Notes: generated by a model not told the origin, from the sequence alone. A stretch of DNA of 64,000 nucleotides from a bacterium (GCA_021849805.1 JAJZSL010000005.1:48767-112766), one strand, 5' to 3'; numbered from the stretch's first letter, positions 8,237 through 16,551 are shown. Translations and numbers: made by a program.

Positions 8237-9160
8237 TTAATGGAGAGTTCTTGCTAGCCTAATATCTTCTAGAATTTGAGATTTTAATTGCTCTAGGGTA
8301 GCGAATTTTCTCTCTTCCCGAAGGAAATGGACAAATTCTATCTTCAATTCTTCACCATAGAGATCACCTTGGAAGTCGAGGAGATGAGCTTCTAGGGTGA
8401 TTGGGTGATTGGATGAATCAATTGTTGGGCGCACTCCCAGATTGACAAGAGCTTGGTAGGTTGTTCCCTTCCACGAAGCGCTAGCCAAGTAGACGCCATT
8501 GGGAGGAAGCTGCAAATTGCCCACAGGAAGATTAGCTGTTGGAATGCCTAGCACTCTTCCTCTTCCTGCTCCAGGAATCACACTCCCACTCAACGTATAG
8601 GGACGGCCAAGAAGTGCTGAGGCGCTCTTGAAGTCTCCCTGATTAATCAGCTGGCGAATACGCGTGCTGCTCACCATGGCCCCCTGGAGATAAATAGGAG
8701 CAATTGTTTGGAGGGAAAAGTGAAATTTTTCTCCCAACTGAGCTAGCAAAGCTACGTTCCCTTGGCCTCCTTGACCAAAAGACCAACTTGCACCAACATA
8801 AATCGCTTTTAGTTCCGATGAATGAATGACTAGCTGATAAATAAAATCCTCCGCACTCATCGCTGCAAGAGTTGCTTCAAAGGTGAGTAAGAGAAGAACA
8901 TCGACCTCTAGCATGTTGAAGAGTTCGATTTTCTCAGCTCTCTGAGTGAGGATCCTGGGAGCCTGATCTGGTCTGAGGAAAGCAGCAGGATGTCTATCAA
9001 AAGTCATCACCACAACTCTACTCCCAGATTGTTGAGCTTCCTCTTTGGCAGCGCCAAGGAGAGCTTGATGCCCTCGATGAACTCCATCAAAGGTTCCTCC
9101 TACAAGAATAAGAGGTTCTGAGAGGGTTGAAAGATCCTCAATGGCATGAAGAATGATCAT
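8237..9160 (-). CDS. ribF: Bifunctional riboflavin kinase / FAD synthetase
   Basis: It phosphorylates riboflavin to FMN and adenylates FMN to FAD. The N-terminal nucleotidyltransferase domain shows LVGGTFDGVHRGHQALL and VMTFDRHPAAFLRP, followed by SSTRIRQLINQGDF. The C-terminal flavokinase domain shows GRVLGIPTANLP and NGVYLASASW...VNLGVRPTI. The open frame extends 18 codons further upstream, but I start at the ATG at 9160, because MIILHAIEDLS is where family-like sequence begins and the upstream His/Phe-rich residues look non-coding. About 307 residues, normal for the family. The htrA gene lies 80 bases upstream on the same strand. Confidence 0.93.
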   Translation of the reverse strand: MIILHAIEDLSTLSEPLILVGGTFDGVHRGHQALLGAAKEEAQQSGSRVVVMTFDRHPAAFLRPDQAPRILTQRAEKIELFNMLEVDVLLLLTFEATLAAMSAEDFIYQLVIHSSELKAIYVGASWSFGQGGQGNVALLAQLGEKFHFSLQTIAPIYLQGAMVSSTRIRQLINQGDFKSASALLGRPYTLSGSVIPGAGRGRVLGIPTANLPVGNLQLPPNGVYLASASWKGTTYQALVNLGVRPTIDSSNHPITLEAHLLDFQGDLYGEELKIEFVHFLREERKFATLEQLKSQILEDIRLARTLH

Positions 9161-9240
9161 AAGAGCGCAAGAGCAATGGTGAAGGAAGTATTGATGATGA
9201 AGAAAGTAGCCCAAGATGACCTCAGATTCTTGACGATCAT

Positions 9241-10410
9241 CTAATTTGGCTGCTCTTCGATGATTGTACTCAGGGAGAGTGTTCTTTCTCCACGTTGAAT
9301 GGTGAGAGGAACATTTTTTCCTACTTCTACTTGGGCAACTTGTTGGCGTAAGTCGATCCAGTCTTTAATCGGATGATTGTTAAAAGAAATAATAATGTCC
9401 CCTTGCTCCAGGCCAGATTTTTCTGCTGGTGAACCTGGTAGAATCGCAGCAATCAGTGCACCAGCTGTTCCTGGAAGACCAAGTTGCTTGGAGAGCGAAG
9501 AGTTCAGTGGCCTTAGAACAACGCCAAACCAAGGTCGGAGTGCATGACCGTAATGAATAATATCGTTATAAACACGACGTGCTACATTGGAAGGAATGGC
9601 AAATCCCAATCCTTCTGCTCCACCGCTACGACTGATGATGAAGTTATTAATTCCAATAACCTCTCCATGAATATTGACTAAAGGACCTCCCGAGTTTCCT
9701 GGATTAATGAGAGCACTCGTTTGGAAAAACTCATTGATTGTCTCACTGAGAGCTCGTCGACCTTTGGCACTGATGATTCCTTCGGTGACTGTTTCTTGAA
9801 GACCAAAAGGGTTTCCAATAGCCACAACTCTCTGGCCAACATTGACCTGATCGGAGTTTCCAAAGGGAAGAGGTGTGAGACTTTCTGCTTCAATATGGAG
9901 AACAGCGATATCAGCTAGTTCATCAAAGCCAAGAAGCCTAGCGGGAAGAGTACGTCCATCATCAAGTTCAACAGTGATATCAAGAGCTCCTTTGACAACA
10001 TGCCAATTGGTGATGATATCCCCTTTTTTAGAAACGATCATCCCAGAGCCCATCTTGTTAGGAGAGGAAGAGTGCTTTGATGAAAATCCAAAGAATTCTC
10101 TCAAGAGAATTTCTCGATCGGGAGCATCGGTAGTAATAATACTCACCACGGAGGGGACCACACGCGCTAGAAGGTTGATGAATTCTTCATCCAAAGCTTC
10201 AAGAGAAGGATTAGCAGGAGGAGACTCCAATTTTTTTGGAGCTTGAGATGGCTGTTGAGGAAATAAGGGAGGCTGCTGGTAGGTGATCTCTGTGGGAGAG
10301 GGGGAGCGATGGAGCTTCCAAGAAGAAATTCCAACAACAAGGAAGAGCAACAAAAAAAAGAAAAAGAGGAATCGAGCTAAATGATAACGATTCAATCGGT
10401 GAGGATTCAT
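9241..10410 (-). CDS. HtrA/DegP-type periplasmic serine protease
   Basis: A trypsin-fold protease with one PDZ domain, acting in envelope protein quality control. An N-terminal hydrophobic anchor (FLFFFFLLLFLVVGI) is followed by a linker and the protease domain with the catalytic triad His in TNWHVVKG, Asp in DELADIAVL and Ser in NPGNSGGPL. The PDZ domain includes PGSPAEKSGLEQGDIIISFN. With one PDZ it resembles DegS or HhoB more than DegP. I use the ATG at 10410 (MNPHRLNRYH); the frame opens nine codons earlier. Confidence 0.92.
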   Translation of the reverse strand: MNPHRLNRYHLARFLFFFFLLLFLVVGISSWKLHRSPSPTEITYQQPPLFPQQPSQAPKKLESPPANPSLEALDEEFINLLARVVPSVVSIITTDAPDREILLREFFGFSSKHSSSPNKMGSGMIVSKKGDIITNWHVVKGALDITVELDDGRTLPARLLGFDELADIAVLHIEAESLTPLPFGNSDQVNVGQRVVAIGNPFGLQETVTEGIISAKGRRALSETINEFFQTSALINPGNSGGPLVNIHGEVIGINNFIISRSGGAEGLGFAIPSNVARRVYNDIIHYGHALRPWFGVVLRPLNSSLSKQLGLPGTAGALIAAILPGSPAEKSGLEQGDIIISFNNHPIKDWIDLRQQVAQVEVGKNVPLTIQRGERTLSLSTIIEEQPN

Positions 10411-10768
10411 AAAAAAATGACAAAAAAGGAGTCTCAAAATTTATTTGATCCGCCAAGGTTATCAAGATTGGAGTTACTCTTTTGCAAGAATAGAGGTTGC
10501 TCAATGATTCTCTCCTGGTGTCCTCTTGGATTATTTCATAGCTCTCCTCCTTCAGAGAGTATCTCTTCTACCTGGCGGATTTGCTCATCTGCCTTCCTGA
10601 GAATTGATCGGCTATAGAATTTTTAAAACGCTCTAGAGGAAAATATTTTGCTTGAACATCATCTAGTCCTTTTTAAGAATCAGTGCGAAGTAAATTCAAG
10701 AAGTGATCATCGTGATCATCAAGCATCTTCAAATCTAAAAATATTAAAAATCAAGCAACATCAAAATT
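10411..10768. other. Gap with decayed repeat end and a TGATCA pair
   Basis: No gene is supported here. The gap holds a repeat end at 10622-10635 and TGATCA at 10704-10709 and 10713-10718, a small symmetric site that could be an operator for the downstream gene. The minus-strand reading around 10550-10620 gives a short helical peptide (RKADEQIRQVEEIL) bounded by stops, probably chance. Confidence 0.4.
10605..10635 (-). repeat. Repeat end TAGAGCGTTTT (partial copy)
   Basis: On the minus strand it reads TAGAGCGTTTTAAAAATTCT and then ATAGCCGATC. This matches the start of the copy at 16758 (TAGAGCGTTTTCAATGAAAT, then TCTAGCCGATC) after small indels. Similarity fades beyond about 35 bases, so this is a truncated or strongly decayed copy of the 114-bp repeat. 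Confidence 0.5.
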
Positions 10769-11674
10769 ATGGCTATTCCCATTGACGGCTCCAGTACAAA
10801 TGTAAATTCGTTTTATGATGTCAATAGATCAGAGAACAATTCACTCCCGCAGCAGAAGAACCAAACAACTATTGGGGGACATAAAGTTGAAGTCCTCTCA
10901 GAGTCATCACCGATTTCTTTTCAAGATAAGGCTTCTCTACTCGGGAAGCTTTTTAAAGGTAGAGAGCTTCTTGGTGTGCAAGAAATTGTTGCTAGTTCCT
11001 CTTCAGAAGCATTAGTACAGGATATTATCTCGGCAACAAGAGCATTTCTGACGCGAGAATCTGATAAAATAGCTGCTTCTCGTTCTCTTGCCCAACAGAT
11101 CAGTCCGCTTGCTAGGAACTATCAGGAAACCAGTCAATATAAATTTGCAAGCAAGGATGTTCAAGAAAGCATCGATTCTTGTGCTCAACGTTTTGAAGAT
11201 TCCCTGAGGGATTTAGACCAAGCAGAAGCTGAAAGTCAACGCTTGCTCCAGTCCCCACCAAGCTTAAGCGATCTTCCAGGAAAAATTGATCAGCTTAGTT
11301 CCGTTCACAATAATGTTGCCAATAATGCTACTAGTCTTCTTATTTTCCTTGTTGTACTCGAGGTACCAGAAGCAGTTAAACTCTTCAGTGGACTTCAAGC
11401 AAGTAATACTCAGTCGTCCTTAAATTCTTCTTCAACAGAGCAAGAGGTATCACCAGCTAGCAGTAGAACGGCTTCTAACTCTCCTAGTAGTGGAACAGTC
11501 AATAATAGAGGTGCAGACTCTAGAGAAGAAAATCTTAAAAACGAAGAAGAAAAATCGAGAGCAGAAAAGGCAGGAAGAAGACTCGATGCAGAAAAAGAGG
11601 GAGAAAAGGAAGCTCTAAAAAAAGCTCTCGAAGAAAGAAAAAGAGCAGCAAATCAAACATCTTCTCTGGCTTAA
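10769..11674 (+). CDS. Hypothetical coiled-coil protein, possibly secreted effector-like
   Basis: A 301-residue protein I do not recognise. It has no signal peptide; the first 40 residues are Ser/Asn/Gln-rich (MAIPIDGSSTNVNSFYDV). Residues about 50-170 are helical. A single hydrophobic stretch (SLLIFLVVLEVPEAVKLF, about 190-207) is followed by a Ser/Asn-rich linker and a highly charged C-terminal coiled coil (EEKSRAEKAGRRLDAEKEGE). This layout, disordered polar N-terminus plus helices plus one short hydrophobic segment, resembles type III secretion substrates and translocators, but no secretion gene is in the window, so that is only a suggestion. Confidence 0.6.
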   Translation: MAIPIDGSSTNVNSFYDVNRSENNSLPQQKNQTTIGGHKVEVLSESSPISFQDKASLLGKLFKGRELLGVQEIVASSSSEALVQDIISATRAFLTRESDKIAASRSLAQQISPLARNYQETSQYKFASKDVQESIDSCAQRFEDSLRDLDQAEAESQRLLQSPPSLSDLPGKIDQLSSVHNNVANNATSLLIFLVVLEVPEAVKLFSGLQASNTQSSLNSSSTEQEVSPASSRTASNSPSSGTVNNRGADSREENLKNEEEKSRAEKAGRRLDAEKEGEKEALKKALEERKRAANQTSSLA

Positions 11675-11767
11675 GTGAGATTTTCTCCTAGAGGGTATCA
11701 TCTTATTTCTTAGAATTCATTGTATCTGCCGAATAGATGTATTTTTGGTAAAGGAGTGATTTTATTT

Positions 11768-11831
11768 CACTACTCTCCAAAATAAAAATGGTAAATAGAA
11801 GGGCACTCCTCTAGAAGTGTCCTTCTATCTA
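11768..11831. repeat. Short dispersed repeat (family D), copy 2, with hairpin
   Basis: Matches 3692-3755. It contains a 13-bp stem, ATAGAAGGGCACT (11795-11807) paired with AGTGTCCTTCTAT (11816-11828), with one G-T pair and an 8-base loop. No T-run follows, so it is not a classical terminator. Confidence 0.55.
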
Positions 11832-11837
11832 CGGTAG

Positions 11838-11865
11838 CCTCATTCCTGTTTTCGTGGGAATGAGG
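11838..11865. terminator. Hairpin between the coiled-coil gene and tRNA-His
   Basis: CCTCATTCC (11838-11846) pairs perfectly with GGAATGAGG (11857-11865). It lies between the convergent ends of the 10769-11674 gene and the minus-strand tRNA-His. There is no T-run on either side, so termination is a guess from position. Confidence 0.4.
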
Positions 11866-12010
11866 ATGTGTGAAGTTGATAGAAAGATTAAAAAGCAATC
11901 TCTGCTTTTTGAAAAAAGTGCTCACCAAGGACATAAGAGGAAAGTTCCTCAAATTTTATTGTGGACAAGAGCGATCTTCCCAGTCCTTTGTCAGAAGAGT
12001 CAGAAGAGCT

Positions 12011-12086
12011 TGGGGTGACCGACGGGACTCGAACCCGCAACAGCCAGGACCACAACCTGGAGCTCTACCATTGAGCTACGGCCACC
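12011..12086 (-). tRNA. tRNA-His (GTG)
   Basis: The cloverleaf reads on the minus strand from GTGGCCGTAGCTC. It has a 7-bp acceptor stem (GTGGCCG with CGGTCAC), D-arm GCTCAATGGTAGAGC, anticodon stem CCAGG/CCTGG with loop TTGTGGT (anticodon GTG) and T-arm GCGGGTTCGAGTCCCGT. The extra G before the acceptor stem opposite discriminator C is the histidine identity pair. The 3' CCA is encoded, unlike in the two other tRNAs of the window. Confidence 0.95.
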
Positions 12087-12153
12087 ATAAAAAGAGTTCT
12101 CATAGTAAATTTTTCTTCTTCATTGTCAATCTTTGTGGTCAATTGCTTTTCTG

Positions 12154-13026
12154 ATGAAAGTTCATAGTAGTCTTCTTCGAGAACGTTTTTTGGTGGTTAA
12201 AAAACCACTGGGATTCGCCACACTTCCATCAGTTCAAATAGAAGAGGGGTACTTTTTATCACCATCTGAGAGAACTTACTCTCTTAGGAGTCAAGGTGGT
12301 CAATTTTTTTTGATCCTTGAAGAAAAAAAAAGAAAGAGCTTGCAACGCGCTATGGAATTGACCGAGGTTCAATTTAAGGCTCTCTGGCCCCTTACCCAAG
12401 GTCGGCGCCTTTGCTTTAAGCGCACGTTCTTCTCCATAAAAAAATGTCAAGTTATCATGGATACTTTTCTAGGAGAGCATGCTCCTTTAGTTTTAGCAGA
12501 GGTGATTTTTCCAACAATGAGTCAAAGTAAAAAGATAAGCCACCTTCGTGAACTCAGTTTTTTGGGAGAGAACATCACGCACCAAAAGGAATACGAGCCT
12601 GCTTTCATGGCTCTTTATGGCAGGGTAGAAGTAGGAGGGATTACTCAAATTGGAGTTCTTCCTTATCTTTTCAAGGAAGATGAATTACAAGTACTCATTA
12701 TTACTAATGCATCAGGTAACCGCTGGATTGTTCCCAAGGGTTCTCAAGAGCCTCAAATGACTCCCCACGAAGTCGCTCTCATGGAAGCGGTGGAGGAAGG
12801 TGGTGTTTTGGGAACAGTACGTCATGATCTCCATATTTCTTATCCAACAAGTGCAGGTCGTTTTTTAAAGCTCTACACAATGAAAATTTCTAAATTATTG
12901 AGCACTTGGCCAGAGGATCGTTTTCGCCAACGAAAATTACTCCCTCTCAAGCAGGCGCTTCAACTCATCGATGATCCTAGTCTCTTACGTGCAATGATAC
13001 ATCTTGCAAGATTGATTCAACAGTAG
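12154..13026 (+). CDS. CYTH-like domain fused to a Nudix hydrolase domain
   Basis: About 290 residues. The N-terminal half matches the CYTH (triphosphate tunnel) pattern: ERFLV, IEEGYFLSP, RTYSLRSQGGQFFLILEEKK, then KRTFFSIKKC..MDTFLGEHAPLVLAEVIF. The C-terminal half is Nudix: WIVPKGSQEP and EAVEEGGVLG (box about residues 195-220). Both signatures are weakened. The CYTH ExExK at the N-terminus is not recognisable, and the Nudix box lacks its first Glu (Met) and the Arg (Met) while keeping the catalytic E..EE..G. It probably hydrolyses a nucleoside diphosphate-linked or polyphosphate substrate, not identifiable here. I use the ATG at 12154; the frame opens seven codons earlier without support. 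Confidence 0.75.
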   Translation: MKVHSSLLRERFLVVKKPLGFATLPSVQIEEGYFLSPSERTYSLRSQGGQFFLILEEKKRKSLQRAMELTEVQFKALWPLTQGRRLCFKRTFFSIKKCQVIMDTFLGEHAPLVLAEVIFPTMSQSKKISHLRELSFLGENITHQKEYEPAFMALYGRVEVGGITQIGVLPYLFKEDELQVLIITNASGNRWIVPKGSQEPQMTPHEVALMEAVEEGGVLGTVRHDLHISYPTSAGRFLKLYTMKISKLLSTWPEDRFRQRKLLPLKQALQLIDDPSLLRAMIHLARLIQQ

Positions 13027-13064
13027 TTTCGATCTACTTTTTCTTACAAGAATCCTTGTTTTTT

Positions 13065-13727
13065 ATGATCAAGAGTGGAAAAAAATTTTCTTCGAAAAAA
13101 GAACTCCTTCTCTCCCTACTTCACGAAGGAGCGTTCCGTTTGGGAGAAATTCTCCTTCGAGCAGATTGGTCTCTTCGTCACTATGATGATCGATCATTTT
13201 TAGAGGAAGAACTGAAATTATACACACAACCTCAAGATGCTCGCCAAATCAGCCGTTACGATCTTCAAGGAAAAATTCGTCCTCTCAAAACAGCTCCCAA
13301 TCTTCTTCGAGGATGGTTATTGAAATTAAAGAGCCTAGAAGAAGTCCTCCTTGCTTTGGATTTTTTTTATCCGGCGGCCCTTGATCTCTATCGAACATTT
13401 TTAGCAGGAGAACTTTCGAGCACCCCACTGCGCTCAACACTCAATCGCCAAACAGGGATGTATCGTATTACTCAGTTGTTAACCGATGAACAAGCTCAGG
13501 AGCTTATTGGTCAGATGTGCTGTTCTGATCATGGATGTTTAAGAAAAGTTCTCTGGTCCATTGCTCCTGATGAGGAAATGACCACACTTCCTTTAGAGAA
13601 AACGAGGGTGGATCAAAACAATAATTCTTCATCACTTCAAGAAATTCCACTTCTCTGTCGAGAAGCCTGTAATCTGCTTGTTGCTGCAGCACGCCCGCTT
13701 GCCAAAAAAAATCTTCCCTCCTCCTAA
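13065..13727 (+). CDS. Conserved hypothetical protein with cysteine cluster
   Basis: About 220 residues starting at ATG 13065 (the frame opens at a TTG three codons earlier). No catalytic motif is clear. The C-terminal third has five cysteines, CCSDHGC (about 147-153) and LLCREAC (about 200-206), spaced as in small iron-sulfur sites. The stretch YRITQLLTDEQAQELIG with CxxxxxC reminds me of the C-terminal domain of the DR2241/CbiX-related family. That assignment is tentative. It abuts the next gene with no gap (stop then ATG), and follows the CYTH-Nudix gene by 38 bases, so the three look like one transcript. Confidence 0.6.
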   Translation: MIKSGKKFSSKKELLLSLLHEGAFRLGEILLRADWSLRHYDDRSFLEEELKLYTQPQDARQISRYDLQGKIRPLKTAPNLLRGWLLKLKSLEEVLLALDFFYPAALDLYRTFLAGELSSTPLRSTLNRQTGMYRITQLLTDEQAQELIGQMCCSDHGCLRKVLWSIAPDEEMTTLPLEKTRVDQNNNSSSLQEIPLLCREACNLLVAAARPLAKKNLPSS

Positions 13728-14954
13728 ATGCGCTATCAACTCCTCCCTAGGATCTATCGTGCACGTTATCTCTTGCCGATGAGCGCCCCAGTGATAGAGG
13801 ATGGGGCAGTTTTGATCCACAACGGAGTTATTCTTGATGTAGGCAAGTATTCTGATCTTAAACCCCATTATGCTTCTGTTGCCTATCATGATCTCGGTGC
13901 TGTTCTTCTTCTGCCCGGGCTTATCAATGCTCATGTTCACTTAGATTATACAATGATGAGAGGAAAGCTAAGTGCAGGAGATTCCTTTGTAACTTGGATT
14001 CAAAAGCTCAATGAGAGAAAGGCTTCTCTTCATCAAGAAGATTATTTCAAGGCTATTGTTGAAGGAGCGCACGAGCTCTCTACTTGGGGCTGCACGAGTT
14101 GCTGTAATATTGAGTCCTTTGCAGATTTGATTGAAAAACTTCCTCCGCTACCCCTACGCACTTGGCACTGCCTTGAAATGATGGATATCCGAGGAAGAGA
14201 GCAGGGGGAGCAAGGGCTTGCTCTCTTAGAATCTCTTTTAAGAAAAAAAGAAAGACTGACGACCTTACTTGGTATTTCACCACATGCTCCACTAACTTGT
14301 TCTCAAAGGCTCTATGAACGTGCCGCTTTCCTTGCTAGAGGACATCAACTTCCTTTTTGTACTCATCTGGCTGAATCCCAAGAAGAGCTAGAGATGTTTG
14401 CTCATAGTAGAGGACCATGGTTTGATTTTTTAAAGCGCCTTGGAAGAGAGATGAGTGATTGTGGTGAGGCAACAGCAGTCCAGTTGCTATTGAAAAACAA
14501 TCTTCTTCCACGAGGTTCGCTTTTAGTTCATATGAATTTTCTCAGTGTAGAGGATCGTGCTTTGCTTGCAGAGCGTGGAGCTGATTTTTTTGTGGTGCAT
14601 TGTCCAAGGACACATCAGTTTTTCAAGCGTCCTCCTTTTGATTGGAAGTTTTTTTCTCAACATGGGTATCGTTTGTTGCTTGGGACGGACAGCTTAGCTA
14701 GCAATAGGGAGCTTAATCTCTTTGCTGAAATGCGTACCATGGCTGCAGTAGCTCCTCAACTAAAACCAGAAGAGATCATTGCTATGGTGACACTTTCTCC
14801 TGCTGCTGCTCTTGGAATGGATGGAAAATTGGGAAGATTAAGTCGTGGAGCTTTTGCCGAAATGATCACTATTCCCTTTGAAGAAAATCTTGCGTATGTT
14901 TATCAAGCAGTTCTTCAAAATCAACAACCTCCTAACATTATTTCCCTTTCTTAA
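13728..14954 (+). CDS. Amidohydrolase, cytosine/SAH/aminodeoxyfutalosine deaminase-like
   Basis: A 408-residue metal-dependent hydrolase of the amidohydrolase superfamily. Metal and substrate motifs are in order: LINAHVHLDYTMMRG (first HxH), FCTHLAESQEE, LLVHMNFLS and LLGTDSLASN (metal Asp). Such enzymes deaminate adenosyl-type compounds; the set includes SAH/MTA deaminases and the aminodeoxyfutalosine deaminase of the futalosine menaquinone route. The sequence alone does not choose between them, and no mqn gene is present here. The ATG directly follows the previous stop codon, and rph starts two bases after its own stop, indicating tight co-transcription. Confidence 0.85.
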   Translation: MRYQLLPRIYRARYLLPMSAPVIEDGAVLIHNGVILDVGKYSDLKPHYASVAYHDLGAVLLLPGLINAHVHLDYTMMRGKLSAGDSFVTWIQKLNERKASLHQEDYFKAIVEGAHELSTWGCTSCCNIESFADLIEKLPPLPLRTWHCLEMMDIRGREQGEQGLALLESLLRKKERLTTLLGISPHAPLTCSQRLYERAAFLARGHQLPFCTHLAESQEELEMFAHSRGPWFDFLKRLGREMSDCGEATAVQLLLKNNLLPRGSLLVHMNFLSVEDRALLAERGADFFVVHCPRTHQFFKRPPFDWKFFSQHGYRLLLGTDSLASNRELNLFAEMRTMAAVAPQLKPEEIIAMVTLSPAAALGMDGKLGRLSRGAFAEMITIPFEENLAYVYQAVLQNQQPPNIISLS

Positions 14955-14956
14955 CA

Positions 14957-15706
14957 ATGCTTTCAGTTTCTCGATCTGATCACCGATTAGTCCATGCACT
15001 CCGAGTCATTAACATGCAGGCAGATATTGCTCCTCAAGCCATGGGCTCTCTCCTTATTTCTTTTGGAAATACTCAAGTGATTTGTGCAGTTAATATTGAA
15101 GATGGCGTTCCTCGCTGGATGAAGGAGCAAAAAATCACTGGAGGATGGCTAACAGCTGAGTACTCCATGCTTCCTTATTCTACAAAACCAAGGAAGAGTA
15201 GGATGGCTCTGCAAGGGCGATTCGATGGACGTTCTATGGAGATTCAACGATTGATTGGCCGTTCTCTACGAGCAGCTATCGATCTGGAAATGCTAGGAGC
15301 ACGTACTATCTCTGTTGATTGTGATGTTCTCCAAGCTGATGGAGGTACACGTACAGCAGCTATTACGGGAGCTAGTGTGGCTATAGCGCTTGCTCTGCAG
15401 CAGCTTGTCCAGAAGAAGGAACTCGTAGCTCACCCAATGAAAAAATTAGTTGCTGCTGTCAGTGTTGGAATATTACGAGGAGAAGTGCTCCTGGATCTGG
15501 ATTATTCAGAAGATCGAGATGCTCAGGTCGACTTAAATCTAGTGATGAATGAATCATTAGAGTTTATTGAACTTCAAGCTTCTGGGGAAGAGAGTGTTTT
15601 TCATCATGATCAACTCTCCCTCATGCTTGAGTACGGGAGGGAGGGAATCAGTCAACTTCTCGAGAAACAGCGTTCTTTTTTAGAAGAGAAACAGATTTTT
15701 TTCTAG
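14957..15706 (+). CDS. rph: Ribonuclease PH
   Basis: A 249-residue phosphorolytic 3'-5' exoribonuclease that trims tRNA 3' ends. Family features include GSLLISFGNTQVICAVNIE near the N-terminus, WLTAEYSMLP, the RNase PH loop EIQRLIGRSLRAAID, and CDVLQADGGTRTAAITGASVA with the phosphate-binding region. The length is slightly above the usual 238-245. It overlaps nothing and lies two bases behind the amidohydrolase gene. Confidence 0.96.
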   Translation: MLSVSRSDHRLVHALRVINMQADIAPQAMGSLLISFGNTQVICAVNIEDGVPRWMKEQKITGGWLTAEYSMLPYSTKPRKSRMALQGRFDGRSMEIQRLIGRSLRAAIDLEMLGARTISVDCDVLQADGGTRTAAITGASVAIALALQQLVQKKELVAHPMKKLVAAVSVGILRGEVLLDLDYSEDRDAQVDLNLVMNESLEFIELQASGEESVFHHDQLSLMLEYGREGISQLLEKQRSFLEEKQIFF

Positions 15707-15757
15707 AAAAGTTCTTGACGCATTAGGAGAGAGCAGGGCACTATGAATGTCCATTTT

Positions 15758-16030
15758 ATGTCTCGTCAATGTTCTATTACTCAATCCTCTCCAGTTCGTG
15801 GATCTAGGATTCATCGCCGTGGTCTTGCTAAGAAAAAAGGAGGAATCGGTATGCATGTTACTGCAGTGACAGCTCGTTATTTTTCTCCTAATTTAAAAAC
15901 AAGACGCCTTTGGGTTCCTGAACTCAAGAAGTTTGTGACCCTAAAGTTAACTGCACGTGCCTTAAAGACAATTTCTAAACGTGGTGCTTATGCTACGCTG
16001 CTGAAAGCTGGGATTATTACAACTCACTAA
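15758..16030 (+). CDS. rpmB: 50S ribosomal protein L28
   Basis: About 90 residues: MSRQCSITQSSPVRG followed by RRGLAKKKGGIGMH, FSPNLKTRRLWVPE and LTARALKTISKRGAY, all typical of L28. The frame opens at ATG 15743 (MNVHF before MSRQC). A purine-rich stretch (AGGG at 15735-15738) would fit that earlier start, while the family consensus begins at MSR. I chose the family start; the earlier one adds only five residues. Confidence 0.93.
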   Translation: MSRQCSITQSSPVRGSRIHRRGLAKKKGGIGMHVTAVTARYFSPNLKTRRLWVPELKKFVTLKLTARALKTISKRGAYATLLKAGIITTH

Positions 16031-16056
16031 TTTTAATTACAAGAAAGGAAAAAACT

Positions 16057-16260
16057 ATGTCATTTAGCGTTATTAGCAAAAAGAGTGGAAAAACTTATTT
16101 TCTACATTCTCGTCTTCAAGAACTCAAAGGCGGACAAAAAGTAACTCTTTACTACTTTGCTGGTAGTGCTGGTAAGGATGCTATTGATCATCTTCCTGAA
16201 GGGTATGAGGTTTCTGAGAATGCTCGTACGGGTCTTCCATTATTAAAGAAGAAAAAATAG
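16057..16260 (+). CDS. Small conserved basic protein, function unknown
   Basis: A 67-residue protein, MSFSVISKKSGKTYFLHSR..., ending in a Lys cluster (LLKKKKK). A good Shine-Dalgarno (AAGAAAGGAA) precedes the ATG. The ending, with VSENARTGLPLLKKK, resembles small uncharacterised proteins I associate with Verrucomicrobiota, but I cannot name a family. Position 27 bases behind rpmB and its basic composition suggest co-expression with ribosomal proteins. Confidence 0.7.
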   Translation: MSFSVISKKSGKTYFLHSRLQELKGGQKVTLYYFAGSAGKDAIDHLPEGYEVSENARTGLPLLKKKK

Positions 16261-16286
16261 GTTTTTATTTCAAAATATTTTTTATT

Positions 16287-16306
16287 TCTTTCTCAAGAGA
16301 GAAAGA
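16287..16306 (+). terminator. Hairpin behind the rpmB transcript
   Basis: TCTTTCTC (16287-16294) pairs perfectly with GAGAAAGA (16299-16306) over a 4-base loop. It is A/T-rich and preceded, not followed, by a long T-run, so termination is uncertain. Confidence 0.35.
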
Positions 16307-16551
16307 CCATATTTTGGTTCTTCTTAAATAATTAAGAGTTTTAGTTTTCTTATTCTTAGCTTTTTTTAAGTCGAAACTGCTACTTTTTTCATCATCGGGT
16401 AAAAAATTCTAGTGGACTGATGTCTACTCTTCTTTTTTAATCAGAAAACCTTTTTTGTTGAAATTTTTTGTTGACTAGGGCAAAGCGTTTAAGTTATCAG
16501 CTGCCCTTATTTCTATAAGCTCATCGGTTGTATCTTGCCCATCAATGAAAG
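16307..16551. other. AT-rich gap, nothing recognised
   Basis: No ORF with start, RNA gene or repeat end was seen in these 245 bases. They belong to the largest non-coding stretch of the window (16261-16929). Confidence 0.4.

Noticed and set aside
10550..10634. Possible exonuclease VII small-subunit fragment on the minus strand
   Set aside because: Only about 26 helical residues between stops; the likeness to XseB is not specific.
11870..12154. 94-codon plus-strand frame across the tRNA-His gene
   Set aside because: It runs through the tRNA in antisense and its peptide reflects tRNA sequence.
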